Origin: Burkholderia seminalis DSM 23518 | GTDB lineage: Bacteria; Pseudomonadota; Gammaproteobacteria; Burkholderiales; Burkholderiaceae | Length of the DNA: 64,000 nt | Assembly (NCBI RefSeq): GCF_902832885.1 | Contig: NZ_CADFDK010000004.1 | Coordinates: 31,638 to 95,637 of the forward strand | Direction: 5' to 3' | Part shown: piece after piece, positions 9,227 through 18,164 of the stretch | Numbering within the stretch: the first letter of the stretch is position 1 | Layout: every line of letters begins with the position of its first letter | The notes under the pieces: generated by a model | Seen by the model: the letters and a program-made list of their open reading frames with translations, nothing else | What the model was told of the DNA's origin: nothing | Database searches by the model: none | Program-made: the position numbers and the translations under genes

Positions 9227-10138
9227 TCAGATGTGCTTTGCAATCCACTCGCGGCACGCGCGCACATGCGGACCGCGATCGTCGGCGGCGAGCGAGATCA
9301 GCGAGATCGCTCGCGTGACGCGCGGTTTGTCCACGCGCAGCGCGACGAGTTCGGGATCGTGCAGATGCATCGTGTAGAGGCTCGGCAGCACGGCGGTCGC
9401 GAGGCCGTTGCGCGCAAGTGCGTAGAGCGGTTCGGTGTATTCCATCCGGTACGTGACGTTCAGGCGCAACTTGCCGGCGCCGCCGGTGCGATGCAGCGAT
9501 TCGCTGACGCTGCCGCGCACGAACACCGCGAGCTCGCGATCGACGAGCTTCGCCCACGTGACGCTCTTCGCGCGGGCGAGCGGATCGTCGTGCCGCACGA
9601 CGATCACGATCTCGTCCTCGAACAGCTGCTGGTAGCGCAGCGTGCCGTCGTCGCTGTCCGGCTCGCGCACGCCGATGCCGAGATCCGCGACGCCGTCGCG
9701 CACGGCTTCGACGAGCGCGCTGTTCGGCAGGTCGGTGAGCGTGAAGCGCAGCGTCGGACGCGTGCCGCGCAGCGTGTTGAGCGCGGGCAGCAGGCGGCCC
9801 GCGACCGACGGGATGAACGCGATGCGCACGGTCTGAATGCGTTCGCCGATGAGCCGCGTCATGTCGTCGAAGGTGCCGCGGGCCTGGTTGAGCAGTCGTT
9901 CGGCGAGCGGCAGCACGGCTTCGCCCGCGGTGGTGAGCGTAAGGCGATGCGCGGTACGCGCGAACAGGCGCCCGCCGAGCAGGAATTCGATCTGGCGGAT
10001 CGACGCGGTGAGCGCGGGCTGGGTGAGCGACAGCGCCTGCGCGGCCTGCGTGAAGCTGCGTGCGTGGGCGAGCACGACGAAGTGCTGGACCTGCCGCAGC
10101 GTGAGCGCGGGCAGCAGCGACGAGCGGTCGGACGACAT
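9227..10138 (-). CDS. LysR-family transcriptional regulator
   Basis: 303 aa from ATG 10138. An alternative start 69 bases upstream would add a tail that does not match the family. The N-terminal winged helix is typical: TLRQVQHFVVLAHARSFTQ, then SLTQPALTASIRQIE and GGRLFARTAHRLTLT. The remainder is a periplasmic-binding-protein-like effector domain (TVRIAFIPSVAGRLLPAL). It is divergent from the purine permease gene with a 94-base gap, the usual arrangement for a LysR regulator of its neighbour, and convergent with the nucleoside hydrolase. A purine or nucleoside co-inducer is plausible but inferred. Confidence 0.88.
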   Translation of the reverse strand: MSSDRSSLLPALTLRQVQHFVVLAHARSFTQAAQALSLTQPALTASIRQIEFLLGGRLFARTAHRLTLTTAGEAVLPLAERLLNQARGTFDDMTRLIGERIQTVRIAFIPSVAGRLLPALNTLRGTRPTLRFTLTDLPNSALVEAVRDGVADLGIGVREPDSDDGTLRYQQLFEDEIVIVVRHDDPLARAKSVTWAKLVDRELAVFVRGSVSESLHRTGGAGKLRLNVTYRMEYTEPLYALARNGLATAVLPSLYTMHLHDPELVALRVDKPRVTRAISLISLAADDRGPHVRACREWIAKHI

Positions 10139-10232
10139 CGGGCAATAACGGTCGGGATGCGGTACGCGGCAGTATAAGACCGCGCCGCGGGAACCGACAC
10201 AGGACAATATTCGGAATCACAGGAGAACCACC

Positions 10233-11582
10233 ATGACAGCGACTGACACGATCCCGGCGCGTGCGCCGGCCAACTGGCTCGAACGCCGCTTCGCGCTCGC
10301 CGCGCGCGGCACGAGCGTGCGCACCGAGACGATCGCCGGCGTCACGTCGTTCCTCGCGGCCGCGTACCTGCTCGTCGTGATTCCGTCGCTGCTCGCGACC
10401 GGCGGAATGGAGCGCGGCGCGGCGACGACGGCGACCATCGTCGTGTTCGTGTTGTTCACGACGCTGATGGGGCTCTACGCGAACCTGCCGTTCCTCGTCG
10501 GCCCCGGCATCGGCGGCTCGGTGATCATCGGCGTGACGCTCGCGACGACGGAACACGTCGGCTGGCAGACGGGCCTCGGCATCGCATGCGTGTCGGGCGT
10601 GCTGTTCTTCCTGCTGACGATACTCGGCGCGCGCGGCGTGGTGGTGCGGCTGATTCCGGTGCAGATCAAGCTCGGGCTCGGCGCGTCGATCGGGTTGTTC
10701 GTCACGATGCTCGGGCTGCGCAACGCGGGGATGGTCGTCGCGAATGCGAAGACCAACGCGTTCGCGCTCGGCGACTTCTCGCGGCCGGGCGCGCTCGTCG
10801 CGCTGACCGGCCTCGCGGTGGCGATCGTGCTGCAGGCGCGCAAGGTGCCCGGTGCGATCCTGATCGCGATCCTCGCCGCGGCCGCGGCCGGCGTGCCGCT
10901 GGGCGTCACGCACCTGCCCGCGTCGTTCGTGTCGCTGCCGCACAGCATCGCGCCGATCGCGTTCAAGCTCGATATCGGCAGCGCGTTGAGCCTTGCGGCC
11001 GCGCCGTACCTGTTCGCGTTTTTCGCGGCGGAATTCTTCTCGACGCTCGGCACCGCGCTCGCGGTCGGCGCGAAGGCAAACCTGCTCGACGAGCAGGGCA
11101 ACCTGCCGAACATCAACCGGCCGTTCCTCGTCGACTCGCTCGCCGCGACGCTCGGGCCCGTGTTCGGCATCCCGGCGCTCACGGCGCTGATCGAATCGGC
11201 CGCGGGCGTCGAGGCCGGCGGCCGCAGCGGGCTGTCGTCGCTGGCCGCGGCCGTGCTGTTCGCCGCGATGCTGCTGTTCGTGCCGGTCGCGCTCGCGATC
11301 CCGAAGGAGGCGACGGCGCCGGCGCTGATCCTGATCGGGCTGTCGATGTTCGCGACGATCCGCCATACGCATTTCGACGATTTCACCGATGCGCTGCCCG
11401 TGATGTCGATGGTGCTGCTCACGCTGATGTCGAACAGCTTCGGCACCGGCATCGCGGGCGGGCTGCTGTGCTACGTGCTCGTCAAGCTGCTGGCCGGCCG
11501 CTGGCGCGACGTGTCGTGGGGGCTCGTCGTGCTCGCGATTCCGCTCGGCTATTACTTCTGGACCGTCGTGAAGCCGCACTGA
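10233..11582 (+). CDS. AzgA-type NCS2 purine (guanine/hypoxanthine/adenine) permease
   Basis: 449 aa, ATG with GGAG nine bases upstream. The start is typical for the AzgA branch: a short soluble part, then TSVRTETIAGVTSFLAAAYLLVV. LPFLVGPGIGGSVIIGVTLA, IPVQIKLGLGASIGLFVTMLG and FFAAEFFSTLGTALAVG are conserved AzgA blocks, the last forming part of the substrate site. TALIESAAGVEAGGRSGLSSL is the second-half signature. The protein is an inner-membrane proton-linked importer of purine bases with 12-14 helices. It is followed after 47 bases by an adenosine-deaminase-family gene, so the two are probably co-transcribed. Confidence 0.9.
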   Translation: MTATDTIPARAPANWLERRFALAARGTSVRTETIAGVTSFLAAAYLLVVIPSLLATGGMERGAATTATIVVFVLFTTLMGLYANLPFLVGPGIGGSVIIGVTLATTEHVGWQTGLGIACVSGVLFFLLTILGARGVVVRLIPVQIKLGLGASIGLFVTMLGLRNAGMVVANAKTNAFALGDFSRPGALVALTGLAVAIVLQARKVPGAILIAILAAAAAGVPLGVTHLPASFVSLPHSIAPIAFKLDIGSALSLAAAPYLFAFFAAEFFSTLGTALAVGAKANLLDEQGNLPNINRPFLVDSLAATLGPVFGIPALTALIESAAGVEAGGRSGLSSLAAAVLFAAMLLFVPVALAIPKEATAPALILIGLSMFATIRHTHFDDFTDALPVMSMVLLTLMSNSFGTGIAGGLLCYVLVKLLAGRWRDVSWGLVVLAIPLGYYFWTVVKPH

Positions 11583-11629
11583 GGGACGGCTTTCGCGACG
11601 CACAGGCACTACCGAAAAAAGAGACTGAC

Positions 11630-12730
11630 ATGAAGGGAACACCAGGCAACGTCCCGCCCGCGCGCACGGGCATCGAGATCACGCCGGCCCACCGGGCCTT
11701 CTTCCACGCGCTGCCGAAGGTCGAGCTGCATTGCCACCTGCTCGGCGCGGTGCGGCACGACACGTTCGTCGCGCTCGCGGCGCGCAGCGGCGCGCCGATC
11801 GAGCGCGCGGAGATCGATGCGTTCTACGCACGCGGCGAGAAGCCGGTCGGCGTGCTGCACGTGCTGCGGGCGCTCGACAAGTATCTGCTCACGCAGCCCG
11901 ACGATTTGCGGCGGATCGCTTACGAGTATCTGGAAGATGCGGCCGCGCACCATGTCCGGCATGCGGAATTCTTCTGGAATCCGACAGGTACGGTGCGCGT
12001 GTCGGGCATCGCGTATGCCGATGCGCAGGCCGCGATCGTGACGGCGATCCGCGATGCCGCGCGCGATTTCGGGATCGGCGCGCGCCTGATCCCGAGCATC
12101 GACCGCGAGCAGGATCCCGACGAGGCGGTCGAAATCGTCGAGTGGATGAAGGCGAATCGCGCGGACGAAGTCGCGGGGATCGGCATCGACTATCGCGAGA
12201 ACGACCGGCCGCCGGAACTGTTCTGGAAGGCGTACCGCAATGCACGTGCGGCCGGTTTCCGCACGACCGCGCACGCGGGCGAGTTCGGGATGCCGTGGCG
12301 CAACGTCGAGACGGCCGTCGATCTGCTGCAGGTCGATCGCGTCGATCACGGCTATACGATCGTCGACAACCCCGACCTGTGTGCGCGCTATGCGGAGCGC
12401 GGGATCGTCTTCACCGTCGTGCCGACGAATTCGTACTATCTGCGCACGCTGCCGCCGGAGCAATGGGCGGAACGGCATCCGATGCGCAAGATGCCGGGCC
12501 TCGGGCTGAAGATCCATCCGAACACCGACGACCCGACGCTTCACAAGGTCAATCCGAGCGAAGCGTGGGAACTGATGCTCAGCCATTTCGGCTTCACCGT
12601 GGCCGACCTGAAGCAGTTCATGCTGAACGGGATCGACGGCGCGTGGGTCGATGACGTGACGAAGGCTGCGTGGCGCGCCGCATGGGCGCCGGAGTTCGAC
12701 GCGCTGGCCGCCACGCTCGCGGCGGGCTGA
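11630..12730 (+). CDS. Adenosine/adenine deaminase family enzyme
   Basis: 366 aa from ATG 11630 (no strong ribosome binding site; an A-rich run lies upstream). The TIM-barrel metal ligands are all visible: ELHCHLLGAV (H-x-H), TTAHAGEFG, VDHGYTIV and HPNTDDPTLH. The catalytic Glu is in HAGE. The family deaminates adenosine, adenine or N6-modified adenine compounds. The gene follows a nucleobase permease, and a periplasmic nucleoside hydrolase lies nearby, so a free base or an alkylated adenine is as likely as adenosine. Substrate cannot be decided by eye. Confidence 0.82.
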   Translation: MKGTPGNVPPARTGIEITPAHRAFFHALPKVELHCHLLGAVRHDTFVALAARSGAPIERAEIDAFYARGEKPVGVLHVLRALDKYLLTQPDDLRRIAYEYLEDAAAHHVRHAEFFWNPTGTVRVSGIAYADAQAAIVTAIRDAARDFGIGARLIPSIDREQDPDEAVEIVEWMKANRADEVAGIGIDYRENDRPPELFWKAYRNARAAGFRTTAHAGEFGMPWRNVETAVDLLQVDRVDHGYTIVDNPDLCARYAERGIVFTVVPTNSYYLRTLPPEQWAERHPMRKMPGLGLKIHPNTDDPTLHKVNPSEAWELMLSHFGFTVADLKQFMLNGIDGAWVDDVTKAAWRAAWAPEFDALAATLAAG

Positions 12731-12978
12731 GTACGCGCGCGCACGCTGTTCGGCCGGTAGCTCGACCGGTCGGCGCTTCGTCCGGATGGGTTCAGGCCGT
12801 GCCCGGCCGAAGCAGGATGCCGCGCACGTGTTCCGGCGTCTTCCCGCTGTGCGCCGCGGGCTGGCATACCTCGGTCGCGTTCGCTATATTGGCGCCCGGC
12901 GGCGCCCGATCGTGTCGCCGCCGCCGCGCGCGCCCGCGCCGGCATTCCGACAACAATACGAACGCTGAGAGGCCCGCC

Positions 12979-13425
12979 GTGCGCATTCCCGTTTTCTGTC
13001 TGATGTTGTGCGTCTCGCTGTCCGCGCGAGCCGGCAGTGCCTGCGATGGGCTGCTCGGCGATTACGCGCGGGCCGCCGGCAAACCCGCGACCCTGCGCGT
13101 CGAGAAGGCGGGTGACGACTTCGTGCTGCGCGCGCGTGAAGCCGGCCGCTGGAGCGTCGAAACGGCCCCGGCCCAGGTGGCGGAGCTCGATATGGACGGT
13201 CCGGAGAAGCCGCCCGCCGACGCGTGCGTGCTCGACGTGCCGGGCGGCCAACTGATCCGGATGCCGATCGGCTCGCCCTATCAGGTCACGTCGATCACCG
13301 GCAGCAGTTTCACGACGAAGCATTCGACCACGGGCGTCCTGCTGCTGATCGTGCAAGGCTTTCAGGTCGACGGCATCGAGCTTCATCCGGTCGCGCGCAG
13401 CGGCGAGTCGCCACCGGCGCCGTGA
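12979..13425 (+). CDS. Small secreted protein of unknown function
   Basis: 148 aa from GTG 12979; GAGAGG lies just upstream. A signal peptide (MRIPVFCLMLCVSLSARAG) precedes a small domain with two or three Cys (SACDGLLGDYARAAG, DACVLDVPGG). I do not recognise the family. The pattern of short beta strands with DDFVLRAREAGRWSVE suggests a small beta fold. It converges on the penicillin-binding protein gene. The 248 bases before it show no gene. Confidence 0.6.
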   Translation: MRIPVFCLMLCVSLSARAGSACDGLLGDYARAAGKPATLRVEKAGDDFVLRAREAGRWSVETAPAQVAELDMDGPEKPPADACVLDVPGGQLIRMPIGSPYQVTSITGSSFTTKHSTTGVLLLIVQGFQVDGIELHPVARSGESPPAP

Positions 13426-13480
13426 CGCCGGTCGCCGGTCGCTGACGACGCGCCGGTAAAACGGGCCGCGGGCGCCGCGA

Positions 13481-15652
13481 TCAGCGGAAGAATCTCAGCC
13501 AGTCGAACAGGCCCGGATGCTGCACGCGCCGTCTCGGCGCGGGCGCGCTGCGTGGCCGGAAATCGGGCGAGAACTGCGCGTGCGGATCGATCGCGCGCGC
13601 CCGCAGCGCCGCCTCGTAGAACGAGCCGACGATCGGCAGCGCACTGTGCGCGCCCGCGCCCCAGTAGTCGCTGCGCAGCGTCACGCTGCCGTCGTCGAAG
13701 CCGACCCACGCGCCGGCCACGAGCTGCGGATGCATCAGGATGAACCAGCCGTCCGCGTTGTCCTGCGTCGTGCCCGTCTTGCCGGCGACGTCGACGCGGA
13801 TCCCGTAGCGCGACCGGATGTCGGCGCCGGTGCCGCGATCGACGACGTCGCGCATCACGTCGACGAGCGTCTGCGCGGCCGGCGCCGGCAGCGCGCGTTC
13901 GGGCGGCGCGCTGCCGAACGCGGCCAGCACCTTGCCGTCGCGGTCCTCGATGCGCGTGATCATCTGCGGCGCGACGTACACGCCGCGGTTCGCGATCGTG
14001 CCGTATGCGGACACCATCTCCTTCAGCGTCACGGGGCTCGTGCCGAGCGCGAGCGACGGCACCGCATCGAGCGGGCTGTCGCGCACGCCCATCGCGCGCG
14101 CCAGCTGCGCGACCTTCGCGGCGCCTTCGTGCTGCATCACCTGCGCGGTGACGCGGTTGCGCGACAGCGCGAGCGCGTCGCGCAGCGTCATCGGCTCGCC
14201 GGTCGGCGGTTCCGCATCGGTCGGGCGCCACACGGCGCGCCCGTCGACCGGAATGGCGACGGGACGATCGACGAACGTATCGTCGGGCCGCATGCCGTCC
14301 GCGAACGCCGCGCCATAGACGAACGGCTTGAAGGTCGAACCCGGCTGGCGCCGCGCCTGCACGACGTGGTCGAACGGCTCGCTGCCGAAATCGGGGCTGC
14401 CGACCCACGCGCGGATCGCGCCGTTGCGCGGATCGATCGCGACGAAACCGGCCTGCACCTGCGTCTTGCGTTCGCACAGCGCGCGCATGAACGCGCGGTT
14501 GGCACCGAGCTGCTTCAGCGCCGGCACGTCGGCGAGCCCGGTGTCGCGGGCCTGGCGATACTCGGCCGTCTGGCGGATGAAGCTGCGGAACAGGTCGTTG
14601 CGCAGCCCGCAGCCGGACGGGCCGCGCCATGCGCCGTCGGCGACCGCCTGCAGCCGCTCGGTCTGCCGCGTCAGCGCCTGCGTGGCCATGTCCTGCAATT
14701 GCGCATCGAGCGTCGTGCGCACGACGAGGCCGTCGGCGTAGAGATCGTAGTTGTTGCGGTCGGCCCACGCGATCAGCCACTTGCGCAGCTGTACCGCGAA
14801 GTGCGGCGCGAGGCTCGGCTGCGCCGTCTGCGGTTCGAAGTCGACGCGCAGCGGCTGGCGCTGCAGTTTCGCGAGCTGCGGCGGCGTGAGCATGCCCATC
14901 TGCGCCATCCGGCCGAGCACGATGTTGCGCCGCTGGACCGCGCGCTCCGGATTCAGCACCGGGTTGTAGTAGCTGTTGCCCTTCAGCATCCCGACGAGCG
15001 TCGCGCTTTCCGCGATGTCGAGCTGGTCCGCCGACTTGCCGAAGTAGGTGCGCGCGGCCATTTCGACGCCGTACGCGTTGTACAGGAACGGCACCGTGTT
15101 CAGGTAGGTTTCGAGGATCTGGTCCTTGCTGTAGACCGCCTCGATCTTCAGCGCGGTGATCGCCTCCTTCACCTTGCGGGTGAGCGTCGGCGCGCGGCCG
15201 ATCTCGTCCGGATACAGGTTGCGTGCGAGCTGCTGCGTGATCGTCGAGCCGCCCTGGCGGTTGCCCGAGAAGGTATGCAGCCCGGCGGCGAGCGTGCGGC
15301 GCAAGTCGATGCCGTGATGCGAATAGAAGCGATGGTCCTCGGTCGCGATCAGCGCGTCGACCATGTGCGGCGAGATCTGCTTGAGCGGCACCCATTCGCG
15401 GTTCACGGGCCGGAACTCGGCGATCAGCTGGCCGTCGGCAGACAGCACGCGCGCCGGGCGGTCGATGCGCGCCTTGCGGATGTCGCCGATGCTCGGCGTG
15501 AACGGGACGAACGCGAGCAGGACCAGCAGGCCCAGCACCGGTATCGCGGCGAGCGTCAGCGCCACGCCGCGCCGCGTCGGATGGCGCAGGCGATGCAGCA
15601 CGGCCGCGCACAGCGTGCGCAGGCGCGCGCGGCAGGCGGCGGCGAGCGGCAT
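13481..15652 (-). CDS. Class A penicillin-binding protein (transglycosylase/transpeptidase), PBP1 type
   Basis: 723 aa from ATG 15652; an in-frame GTG at 15760 is a less likely start. One membrane helix lies near residues 31-49 (VALTLAAIPVLGLLVLLAF). The GT51 glycosyltransferase domain shows ATEDHRFYSHHGID and QGGSTITQQLARNL. The transpeptidase domain shows all three motifs: SxxK in RQPGSTFKPF, SxN in SRNRVTAQV and KTG in KTGTTQDNADGWF. It polymerises and cross-links peptidoglycan at the inner membrane. RSGLxAxx-type PBP1C markers are not evident, and the C terminus is short, with no fibronectin-like tail. It therefore reads as a monofunctional-tail-free PBP1A-like enzyme. Confidence 0.87.
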   Translation of the reverse strand: MPLAAACRARLRTLCAAVLHRLRHPTRRGVALTLAAIPVLGLLVLLAFVPFTPSIGDIRKARIDRPARVLSADGQLIAEFRPVNREWVPLKQISPHMVDALIATEDHRFYSHHGIDLRRTLAAGLHTFSGNRQGGSTITQQLARNLYPDEIGRAPTLTRKVKEAITALKIEAVYSKDQILETYLNTVPFLYNAYGVEMAARTYFGKSADQLDIAESATLVGMLKGNSYYNPVLNPERAVQRRNIVLGRMAQMGMLTPPQLAKLQRQPLRVDFEPQTAQPSLAPHFAVQLRKWLIAWADRNNYDLYADGLVVRTTLDAQLQDMATQALTRQTERLQAVADGAWRGPSGCGLRNDLFRSFIRQTAEYRQARDTGLADVPALKQLGANRAFMRALCERKTQVQAGFVAIDPRNGAIRAWVGSPDFGSEPFDHVVQARRQPGSTFKPFVYGAAFADGMRPDDTFVDRPVAIPVDGRAVWRPTDAEPPTGEPMTLRDALALSRNRVTAQVMQHEGAAKVAQLARAMGVRDSPLDAVPSLALGTSPVTLKEMVSAYGTIANRGVYVAPQMITRIEDRDGKVLAAFGSAPPERALPAPAAQTLVDVMRDVVDRGTGADIRSRYGIRVDVAGKTGTTQDNADGWFILMHPQLVAGAWVGFDDGSVTLRSDYWGAGAHSALPIVGSFYEAALRARAIDPHAQFSPDFRPRSAPAPRRRVQHPGLFDWLRFFR

Positions 15653-15831
15653 GACACGGGCGCGGCAACGGAGCCACGCATCTCGGAGAAACGGCACGAA
15701 GCGATTCAAGGCGGCAAGGGCGGATGGAAGACGCGCGATCCTAGCAAACGGCGCCCGCACGCCGGCGGCAGAAACGGCCGTTTGCTTGCAGGATTTACAG
15801 ACGATTACGTTTGTTGCCCGCCGACAACCTT

Positions 15832-17340
15832 TTAAGGTGCGCGCGGCCGCGATTGCGCCGACGAAACCACGTCCGCGAGCCGTTGCGCGGCGGCTTCCAT
15901 CTGCGCGCGGTCGAACCCGCCGAAGCCGAGCACGAGCCCCGGGCGGGCCGTGCCGGGCGCGAACATCGGCGACACCGCGCGCACCGCGACGCCGGCCTGC
16001 GCGGCACGGGCGACCACGTCGAGATCGTCGATGCCTTCGGCAAGCCACAGCACGACGTGCATGCCCTGGTCGCCCGGCTGCACCCACGCGCGTTCGCGCG
16101 GCAGCCGCGCGCCGAGCGTGTCGATCAGCAGCGCGCGCTGTTCCGCATACACGCCGCGCACACGGCGGATGTGGCGGTCGAGATGGCCTTCCGCGATGAA
16201 GGCGGCCAGCACGTGCTGATCGGCGGTCGGCGCATGGCGATCCATCAGCACGCGCGCGCCGCAGAACGCGGGCACGAGATCCTCGGGCGCGATCACGTAG
16301 CCGAGCCGCAGCGACGGAAACAGGATCTTGCTGAACGTGCCGAGGTAGATCACGCGATCGGGGTCGAGCCCTTGCAGCGACGGGAACGGGTAGCCTTCGT
16401 AGCGCAGCTCGCTGTCGTAGTCGTCTTCGACGACCCACGCGCGCTGCGCGCGTGCCCAGGCGAGCAGCGCGTTGCGCCGCGCCATGCTCAACGGCATGCC
16501 GAGCGGGTACTGGTGCGACGGCGTGACGAACGCGGCGCGCGCCTCCGGCGCGAGCCGCATGCCGGCGTCGACGTCGAGGCCGTCGGCGTCGACCGGCACG
16601 CGCACCATCGCGTCGCGCCGCCCGGTGCTTTCGAGCAGCGCGGTGATGCCGCGATAGGCGGGATTCTCGACCCATGCGCGGTCGTTGTCGCCGAGCAGCA
16701 CCTGGCGCGCGAGATGCAGCCCCTGCTGCGTGCCGCTCGTGATCACGACCTGGCCGGCATCGCAGCGCACCGAGCGCGACCGGCGCACGTAGTCGGCGAT
16801 CGCTTCGCGCAGCGGCAGCGCGCCCTGCGGATCGGCATAGCCGGACGGCGCACCGGCGCCGCGGGCGCGCAGGCGGTTGCCGAGCCGGCGCCAGATGTCG
16901 TCGGGGGCGGTGAGGCCGACCGGCACCGAGATCGCGAACGGCATGGCCGGCAGCGGGCTGAATTCGCGGGCGATCCGCGCGAAGGTGGCGGCGGGCTCGG
17001 GCAGGCCGGCGTGCGCCGGGCGCTGGCGTCGCGCGGGCGGTGCGGGCGCGTCGCCGGACGGCGGTTCCGCGAGCGCGTTCGCGACCCGCGTGCCCGCGCC
17101 GCCGCGCGACTCGAGAAAGCCCTCGGCGACGAGCTGGGCATAAGCATCGACCACCGTGCCGCGCGCAACCTGCAGCGCCGCCGCCAGCAGCCGCGTGGAC
17201 GGCAGCGCGTCGCCCGGCCGGACGTCGCCGCGCCGCACGGCGTCGCGCAGCGCCTGCGCGAGCTGACGGCTCAGGTCGCCGGCCGCGCGGTCGAGCGTGC
17301 CGAGCGACGGGATTTCGACGATCCGGGCCGTTCTTGCCAT
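15832..17340 (-). CDS. MocR-type regulator (GntR HTH plus PLP-dependent aminotransferase domain)
   Basis: 502 aa from ATG 17340; a TTG 27 bases upstream is in frame but not needed. Residues about 10-75 form a GntR winged helix (LAQALRDAVRRGDVRPGDALPSTR as scattered signature). The rest is an aminotransferase class I fold: YADPQGALPLREAIADYV, the Asp-containing WVVEDDYDSELRYEG, and the PLP lysine in YLGTFSKILFPSLRLGYV. MocR proteins bind DNA as head-to-tail dimers and sense PLP or amino compounds. It is divergent from a PaiB-type gene with an inverted repeat between them. That arrangement suggests it controls PaiB and itself. Confidence 0.87.
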   Translation of the reverse strand: MARTARIVEIPSLGTLDRAAGDLSRQLAQALRDAVRRGDVRPGDALPSTRLLAAALQVARGTVVDAYAQLVAEGFLESRGGAGTRVANALAEPPSGDAPAPPARRQRPAHAGLPEPAATFARIAREFSPLPAMPFAISVPVGLTAPDDIWRRLGNRLRARGAGAPSGYADPQGALPLREAIADYVRRSRSVRCDAGQVVITSGTQQGLHLARQVLLGDNDRAWVENPAYRGITALLESTGRRDAMVRVPVDADGLDVDAGMRLAPEARAAFVTPSHQYPLGMPLSMARRNALLAWARAQRAWVVEDDYDSELRYEGYPFPSLQGLDPDRVIYLGTFSKILFPSLRLGYVIAPEDLVPAFCGARVLMDRHAPTADQHVLAAFIAEGHLDRHIRRVRGVYAEQRALLIDTLGARLPRERAWVQPGDQGMHVVLWLAEGIDDLDVVARAAQAGVAVRAVSPMFAPGTARPGLVLGFGGFDRAQMEAAAQRLADVVSSAQSRPRAP

Positions 17341-17358
17341 GATTCTGGTCTGCTGAAA

Positions 17359-17395
17359 TTGTTCCAAACCGGCTCTACAGCATAAACCAGTTTGG
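17359..17395 (+). promoter_or_regulatory. Promoter and inverted-repeat operator between mocR-like and paiB-like genes
   Basis: A near-perfect inverted repeat CCAAACCGG (17364-17372) and CCAGTTTGG (17387-17395) is separated by 14 bases. Overlapping it is a candidate plus-strand promoter: TTGTTC (17359-17364), 16-base spacer, CATAAA (17381-17386). Binding there would block transcription toward paiB and sit just in front of the mocR start, fitting autoregulation. Seen by eye; binding is not shown. Confidence 0.5.
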
Positions 17396-17463
17396 GGTCA
17401 CAATCGCCGCATGACGGGCCTGCGCCCGCGCCATTTCCCATCCCGTTCGACCGTGGAGCCGAC

Positions 17464-18102
17464 ATGTACGTCCCCGCCGATTTCAACGAGCCCGATCCCG
17501 ACGCGCTGCGCGAGCTGATCGTGCAGCATCCGTTCGGCAGCCTGATCACGCAGGGCAAGAACGGGCTCGACGCGAACCACCTGCCGTTCGAGCTGTTGCC
17601 CGACGATGGCGGGCTCGGCGAACTGCATGCGCACGTCGCCCGCGCGAATCCGGTCTGGCGGGACGTCGCGGACGGCGACGAGGTGCTCGTGATTTTCCGC
17701 GCCGGCGACGCGTACATCTCGCCGAACTGGTACCCGAGCAAGCACGTCGCGCACCGGCAAGTGCCGACGTGGAACTACGTGGTCGTGCATGCGCACGGCC
17801 GCATCACGGTGCGCGACGACGAGAAGTTCGTGCGCGGCGTGGTCGCGCGGCTGACGCGCACGCACGAGGCGTCGCAGCCGGTGCCGTGGAAGATGGGCGA
17901 CGCGCCGAAGGACTACATCGACACGATGGTGCAGTCGATCGTCGGGCTGCGGATCGAGATCACGCGGCTCGTCGGCAAGCGCAAGCTCGGGCAGAACAAG
18001 GCCGGGGCCGATATCCGGGGCGCCGGTGAAGCGCTGATCGCGGACGGCAACCTCGCGATCGGCGAGGCGATGCTCGCGGCGGCGGACGCGAAACGCACGT
18101 GA
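17464..18102 (+). CDS. FMN-binding split-barrel protein, PaiB family
   Basis: 212 aa from ATG 17464. It begins MYVPADFNEPDPDALREL, contains ANHLPFELLPDDG and HVARANPVW, and the family signature YISPNWYPSKHVAHRQVPTWNYVVVHAHG. PaiB proteins have the pyridoxamine-phosphate-oxidase-like split barrel that binds FMN. In Bacillus the family is described as a negative regulator of protease and sporulation genes, but its biochemical role is unclear. Pairing with a MocR regulator suggests a link to vitamin B6 or amine chemistry (inference). Confidence 0.85.
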   Translation: MYVPADFNEPDPDALRELIVQHPFGSLITQGKNGLDANHLPFELLPDDGGLGELHAHVARANPVWRDVADGDEVLVIFRAGDAYISPNWYPSKHVAHRQVPTWNYVVVHAHGRITVRDDEKFVRGVVARLTRTHEASQPVPWKMGDAPKDYIDTMVQSIVGLRIEITRLVGKRKLGQNKAGADIRGAGEALIADGNLAIGEAMLAAADAKRT

Positions 18103-18164
18103 GCGAGTGAGCGCATGACGGGCGTGCACGCATGTGCAGATGCGCGCCGCGCCCGCCGCGCCGG

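Noticed and set aside
9153-11642. Minus-strand frame of 829 codons across LysR and the purine permease
   Set aside because: Low-complexity Arg/His product; both real genes have full family motifs in other frames.
15653-15831. Longer penicillin-binding protein starting at GTG 15760 or fused with upstream sequence
   Set aside because: The added residues show no conservation pattern and ATG 15652 gives the normal short cytoplasmic tail and membrane anchor.
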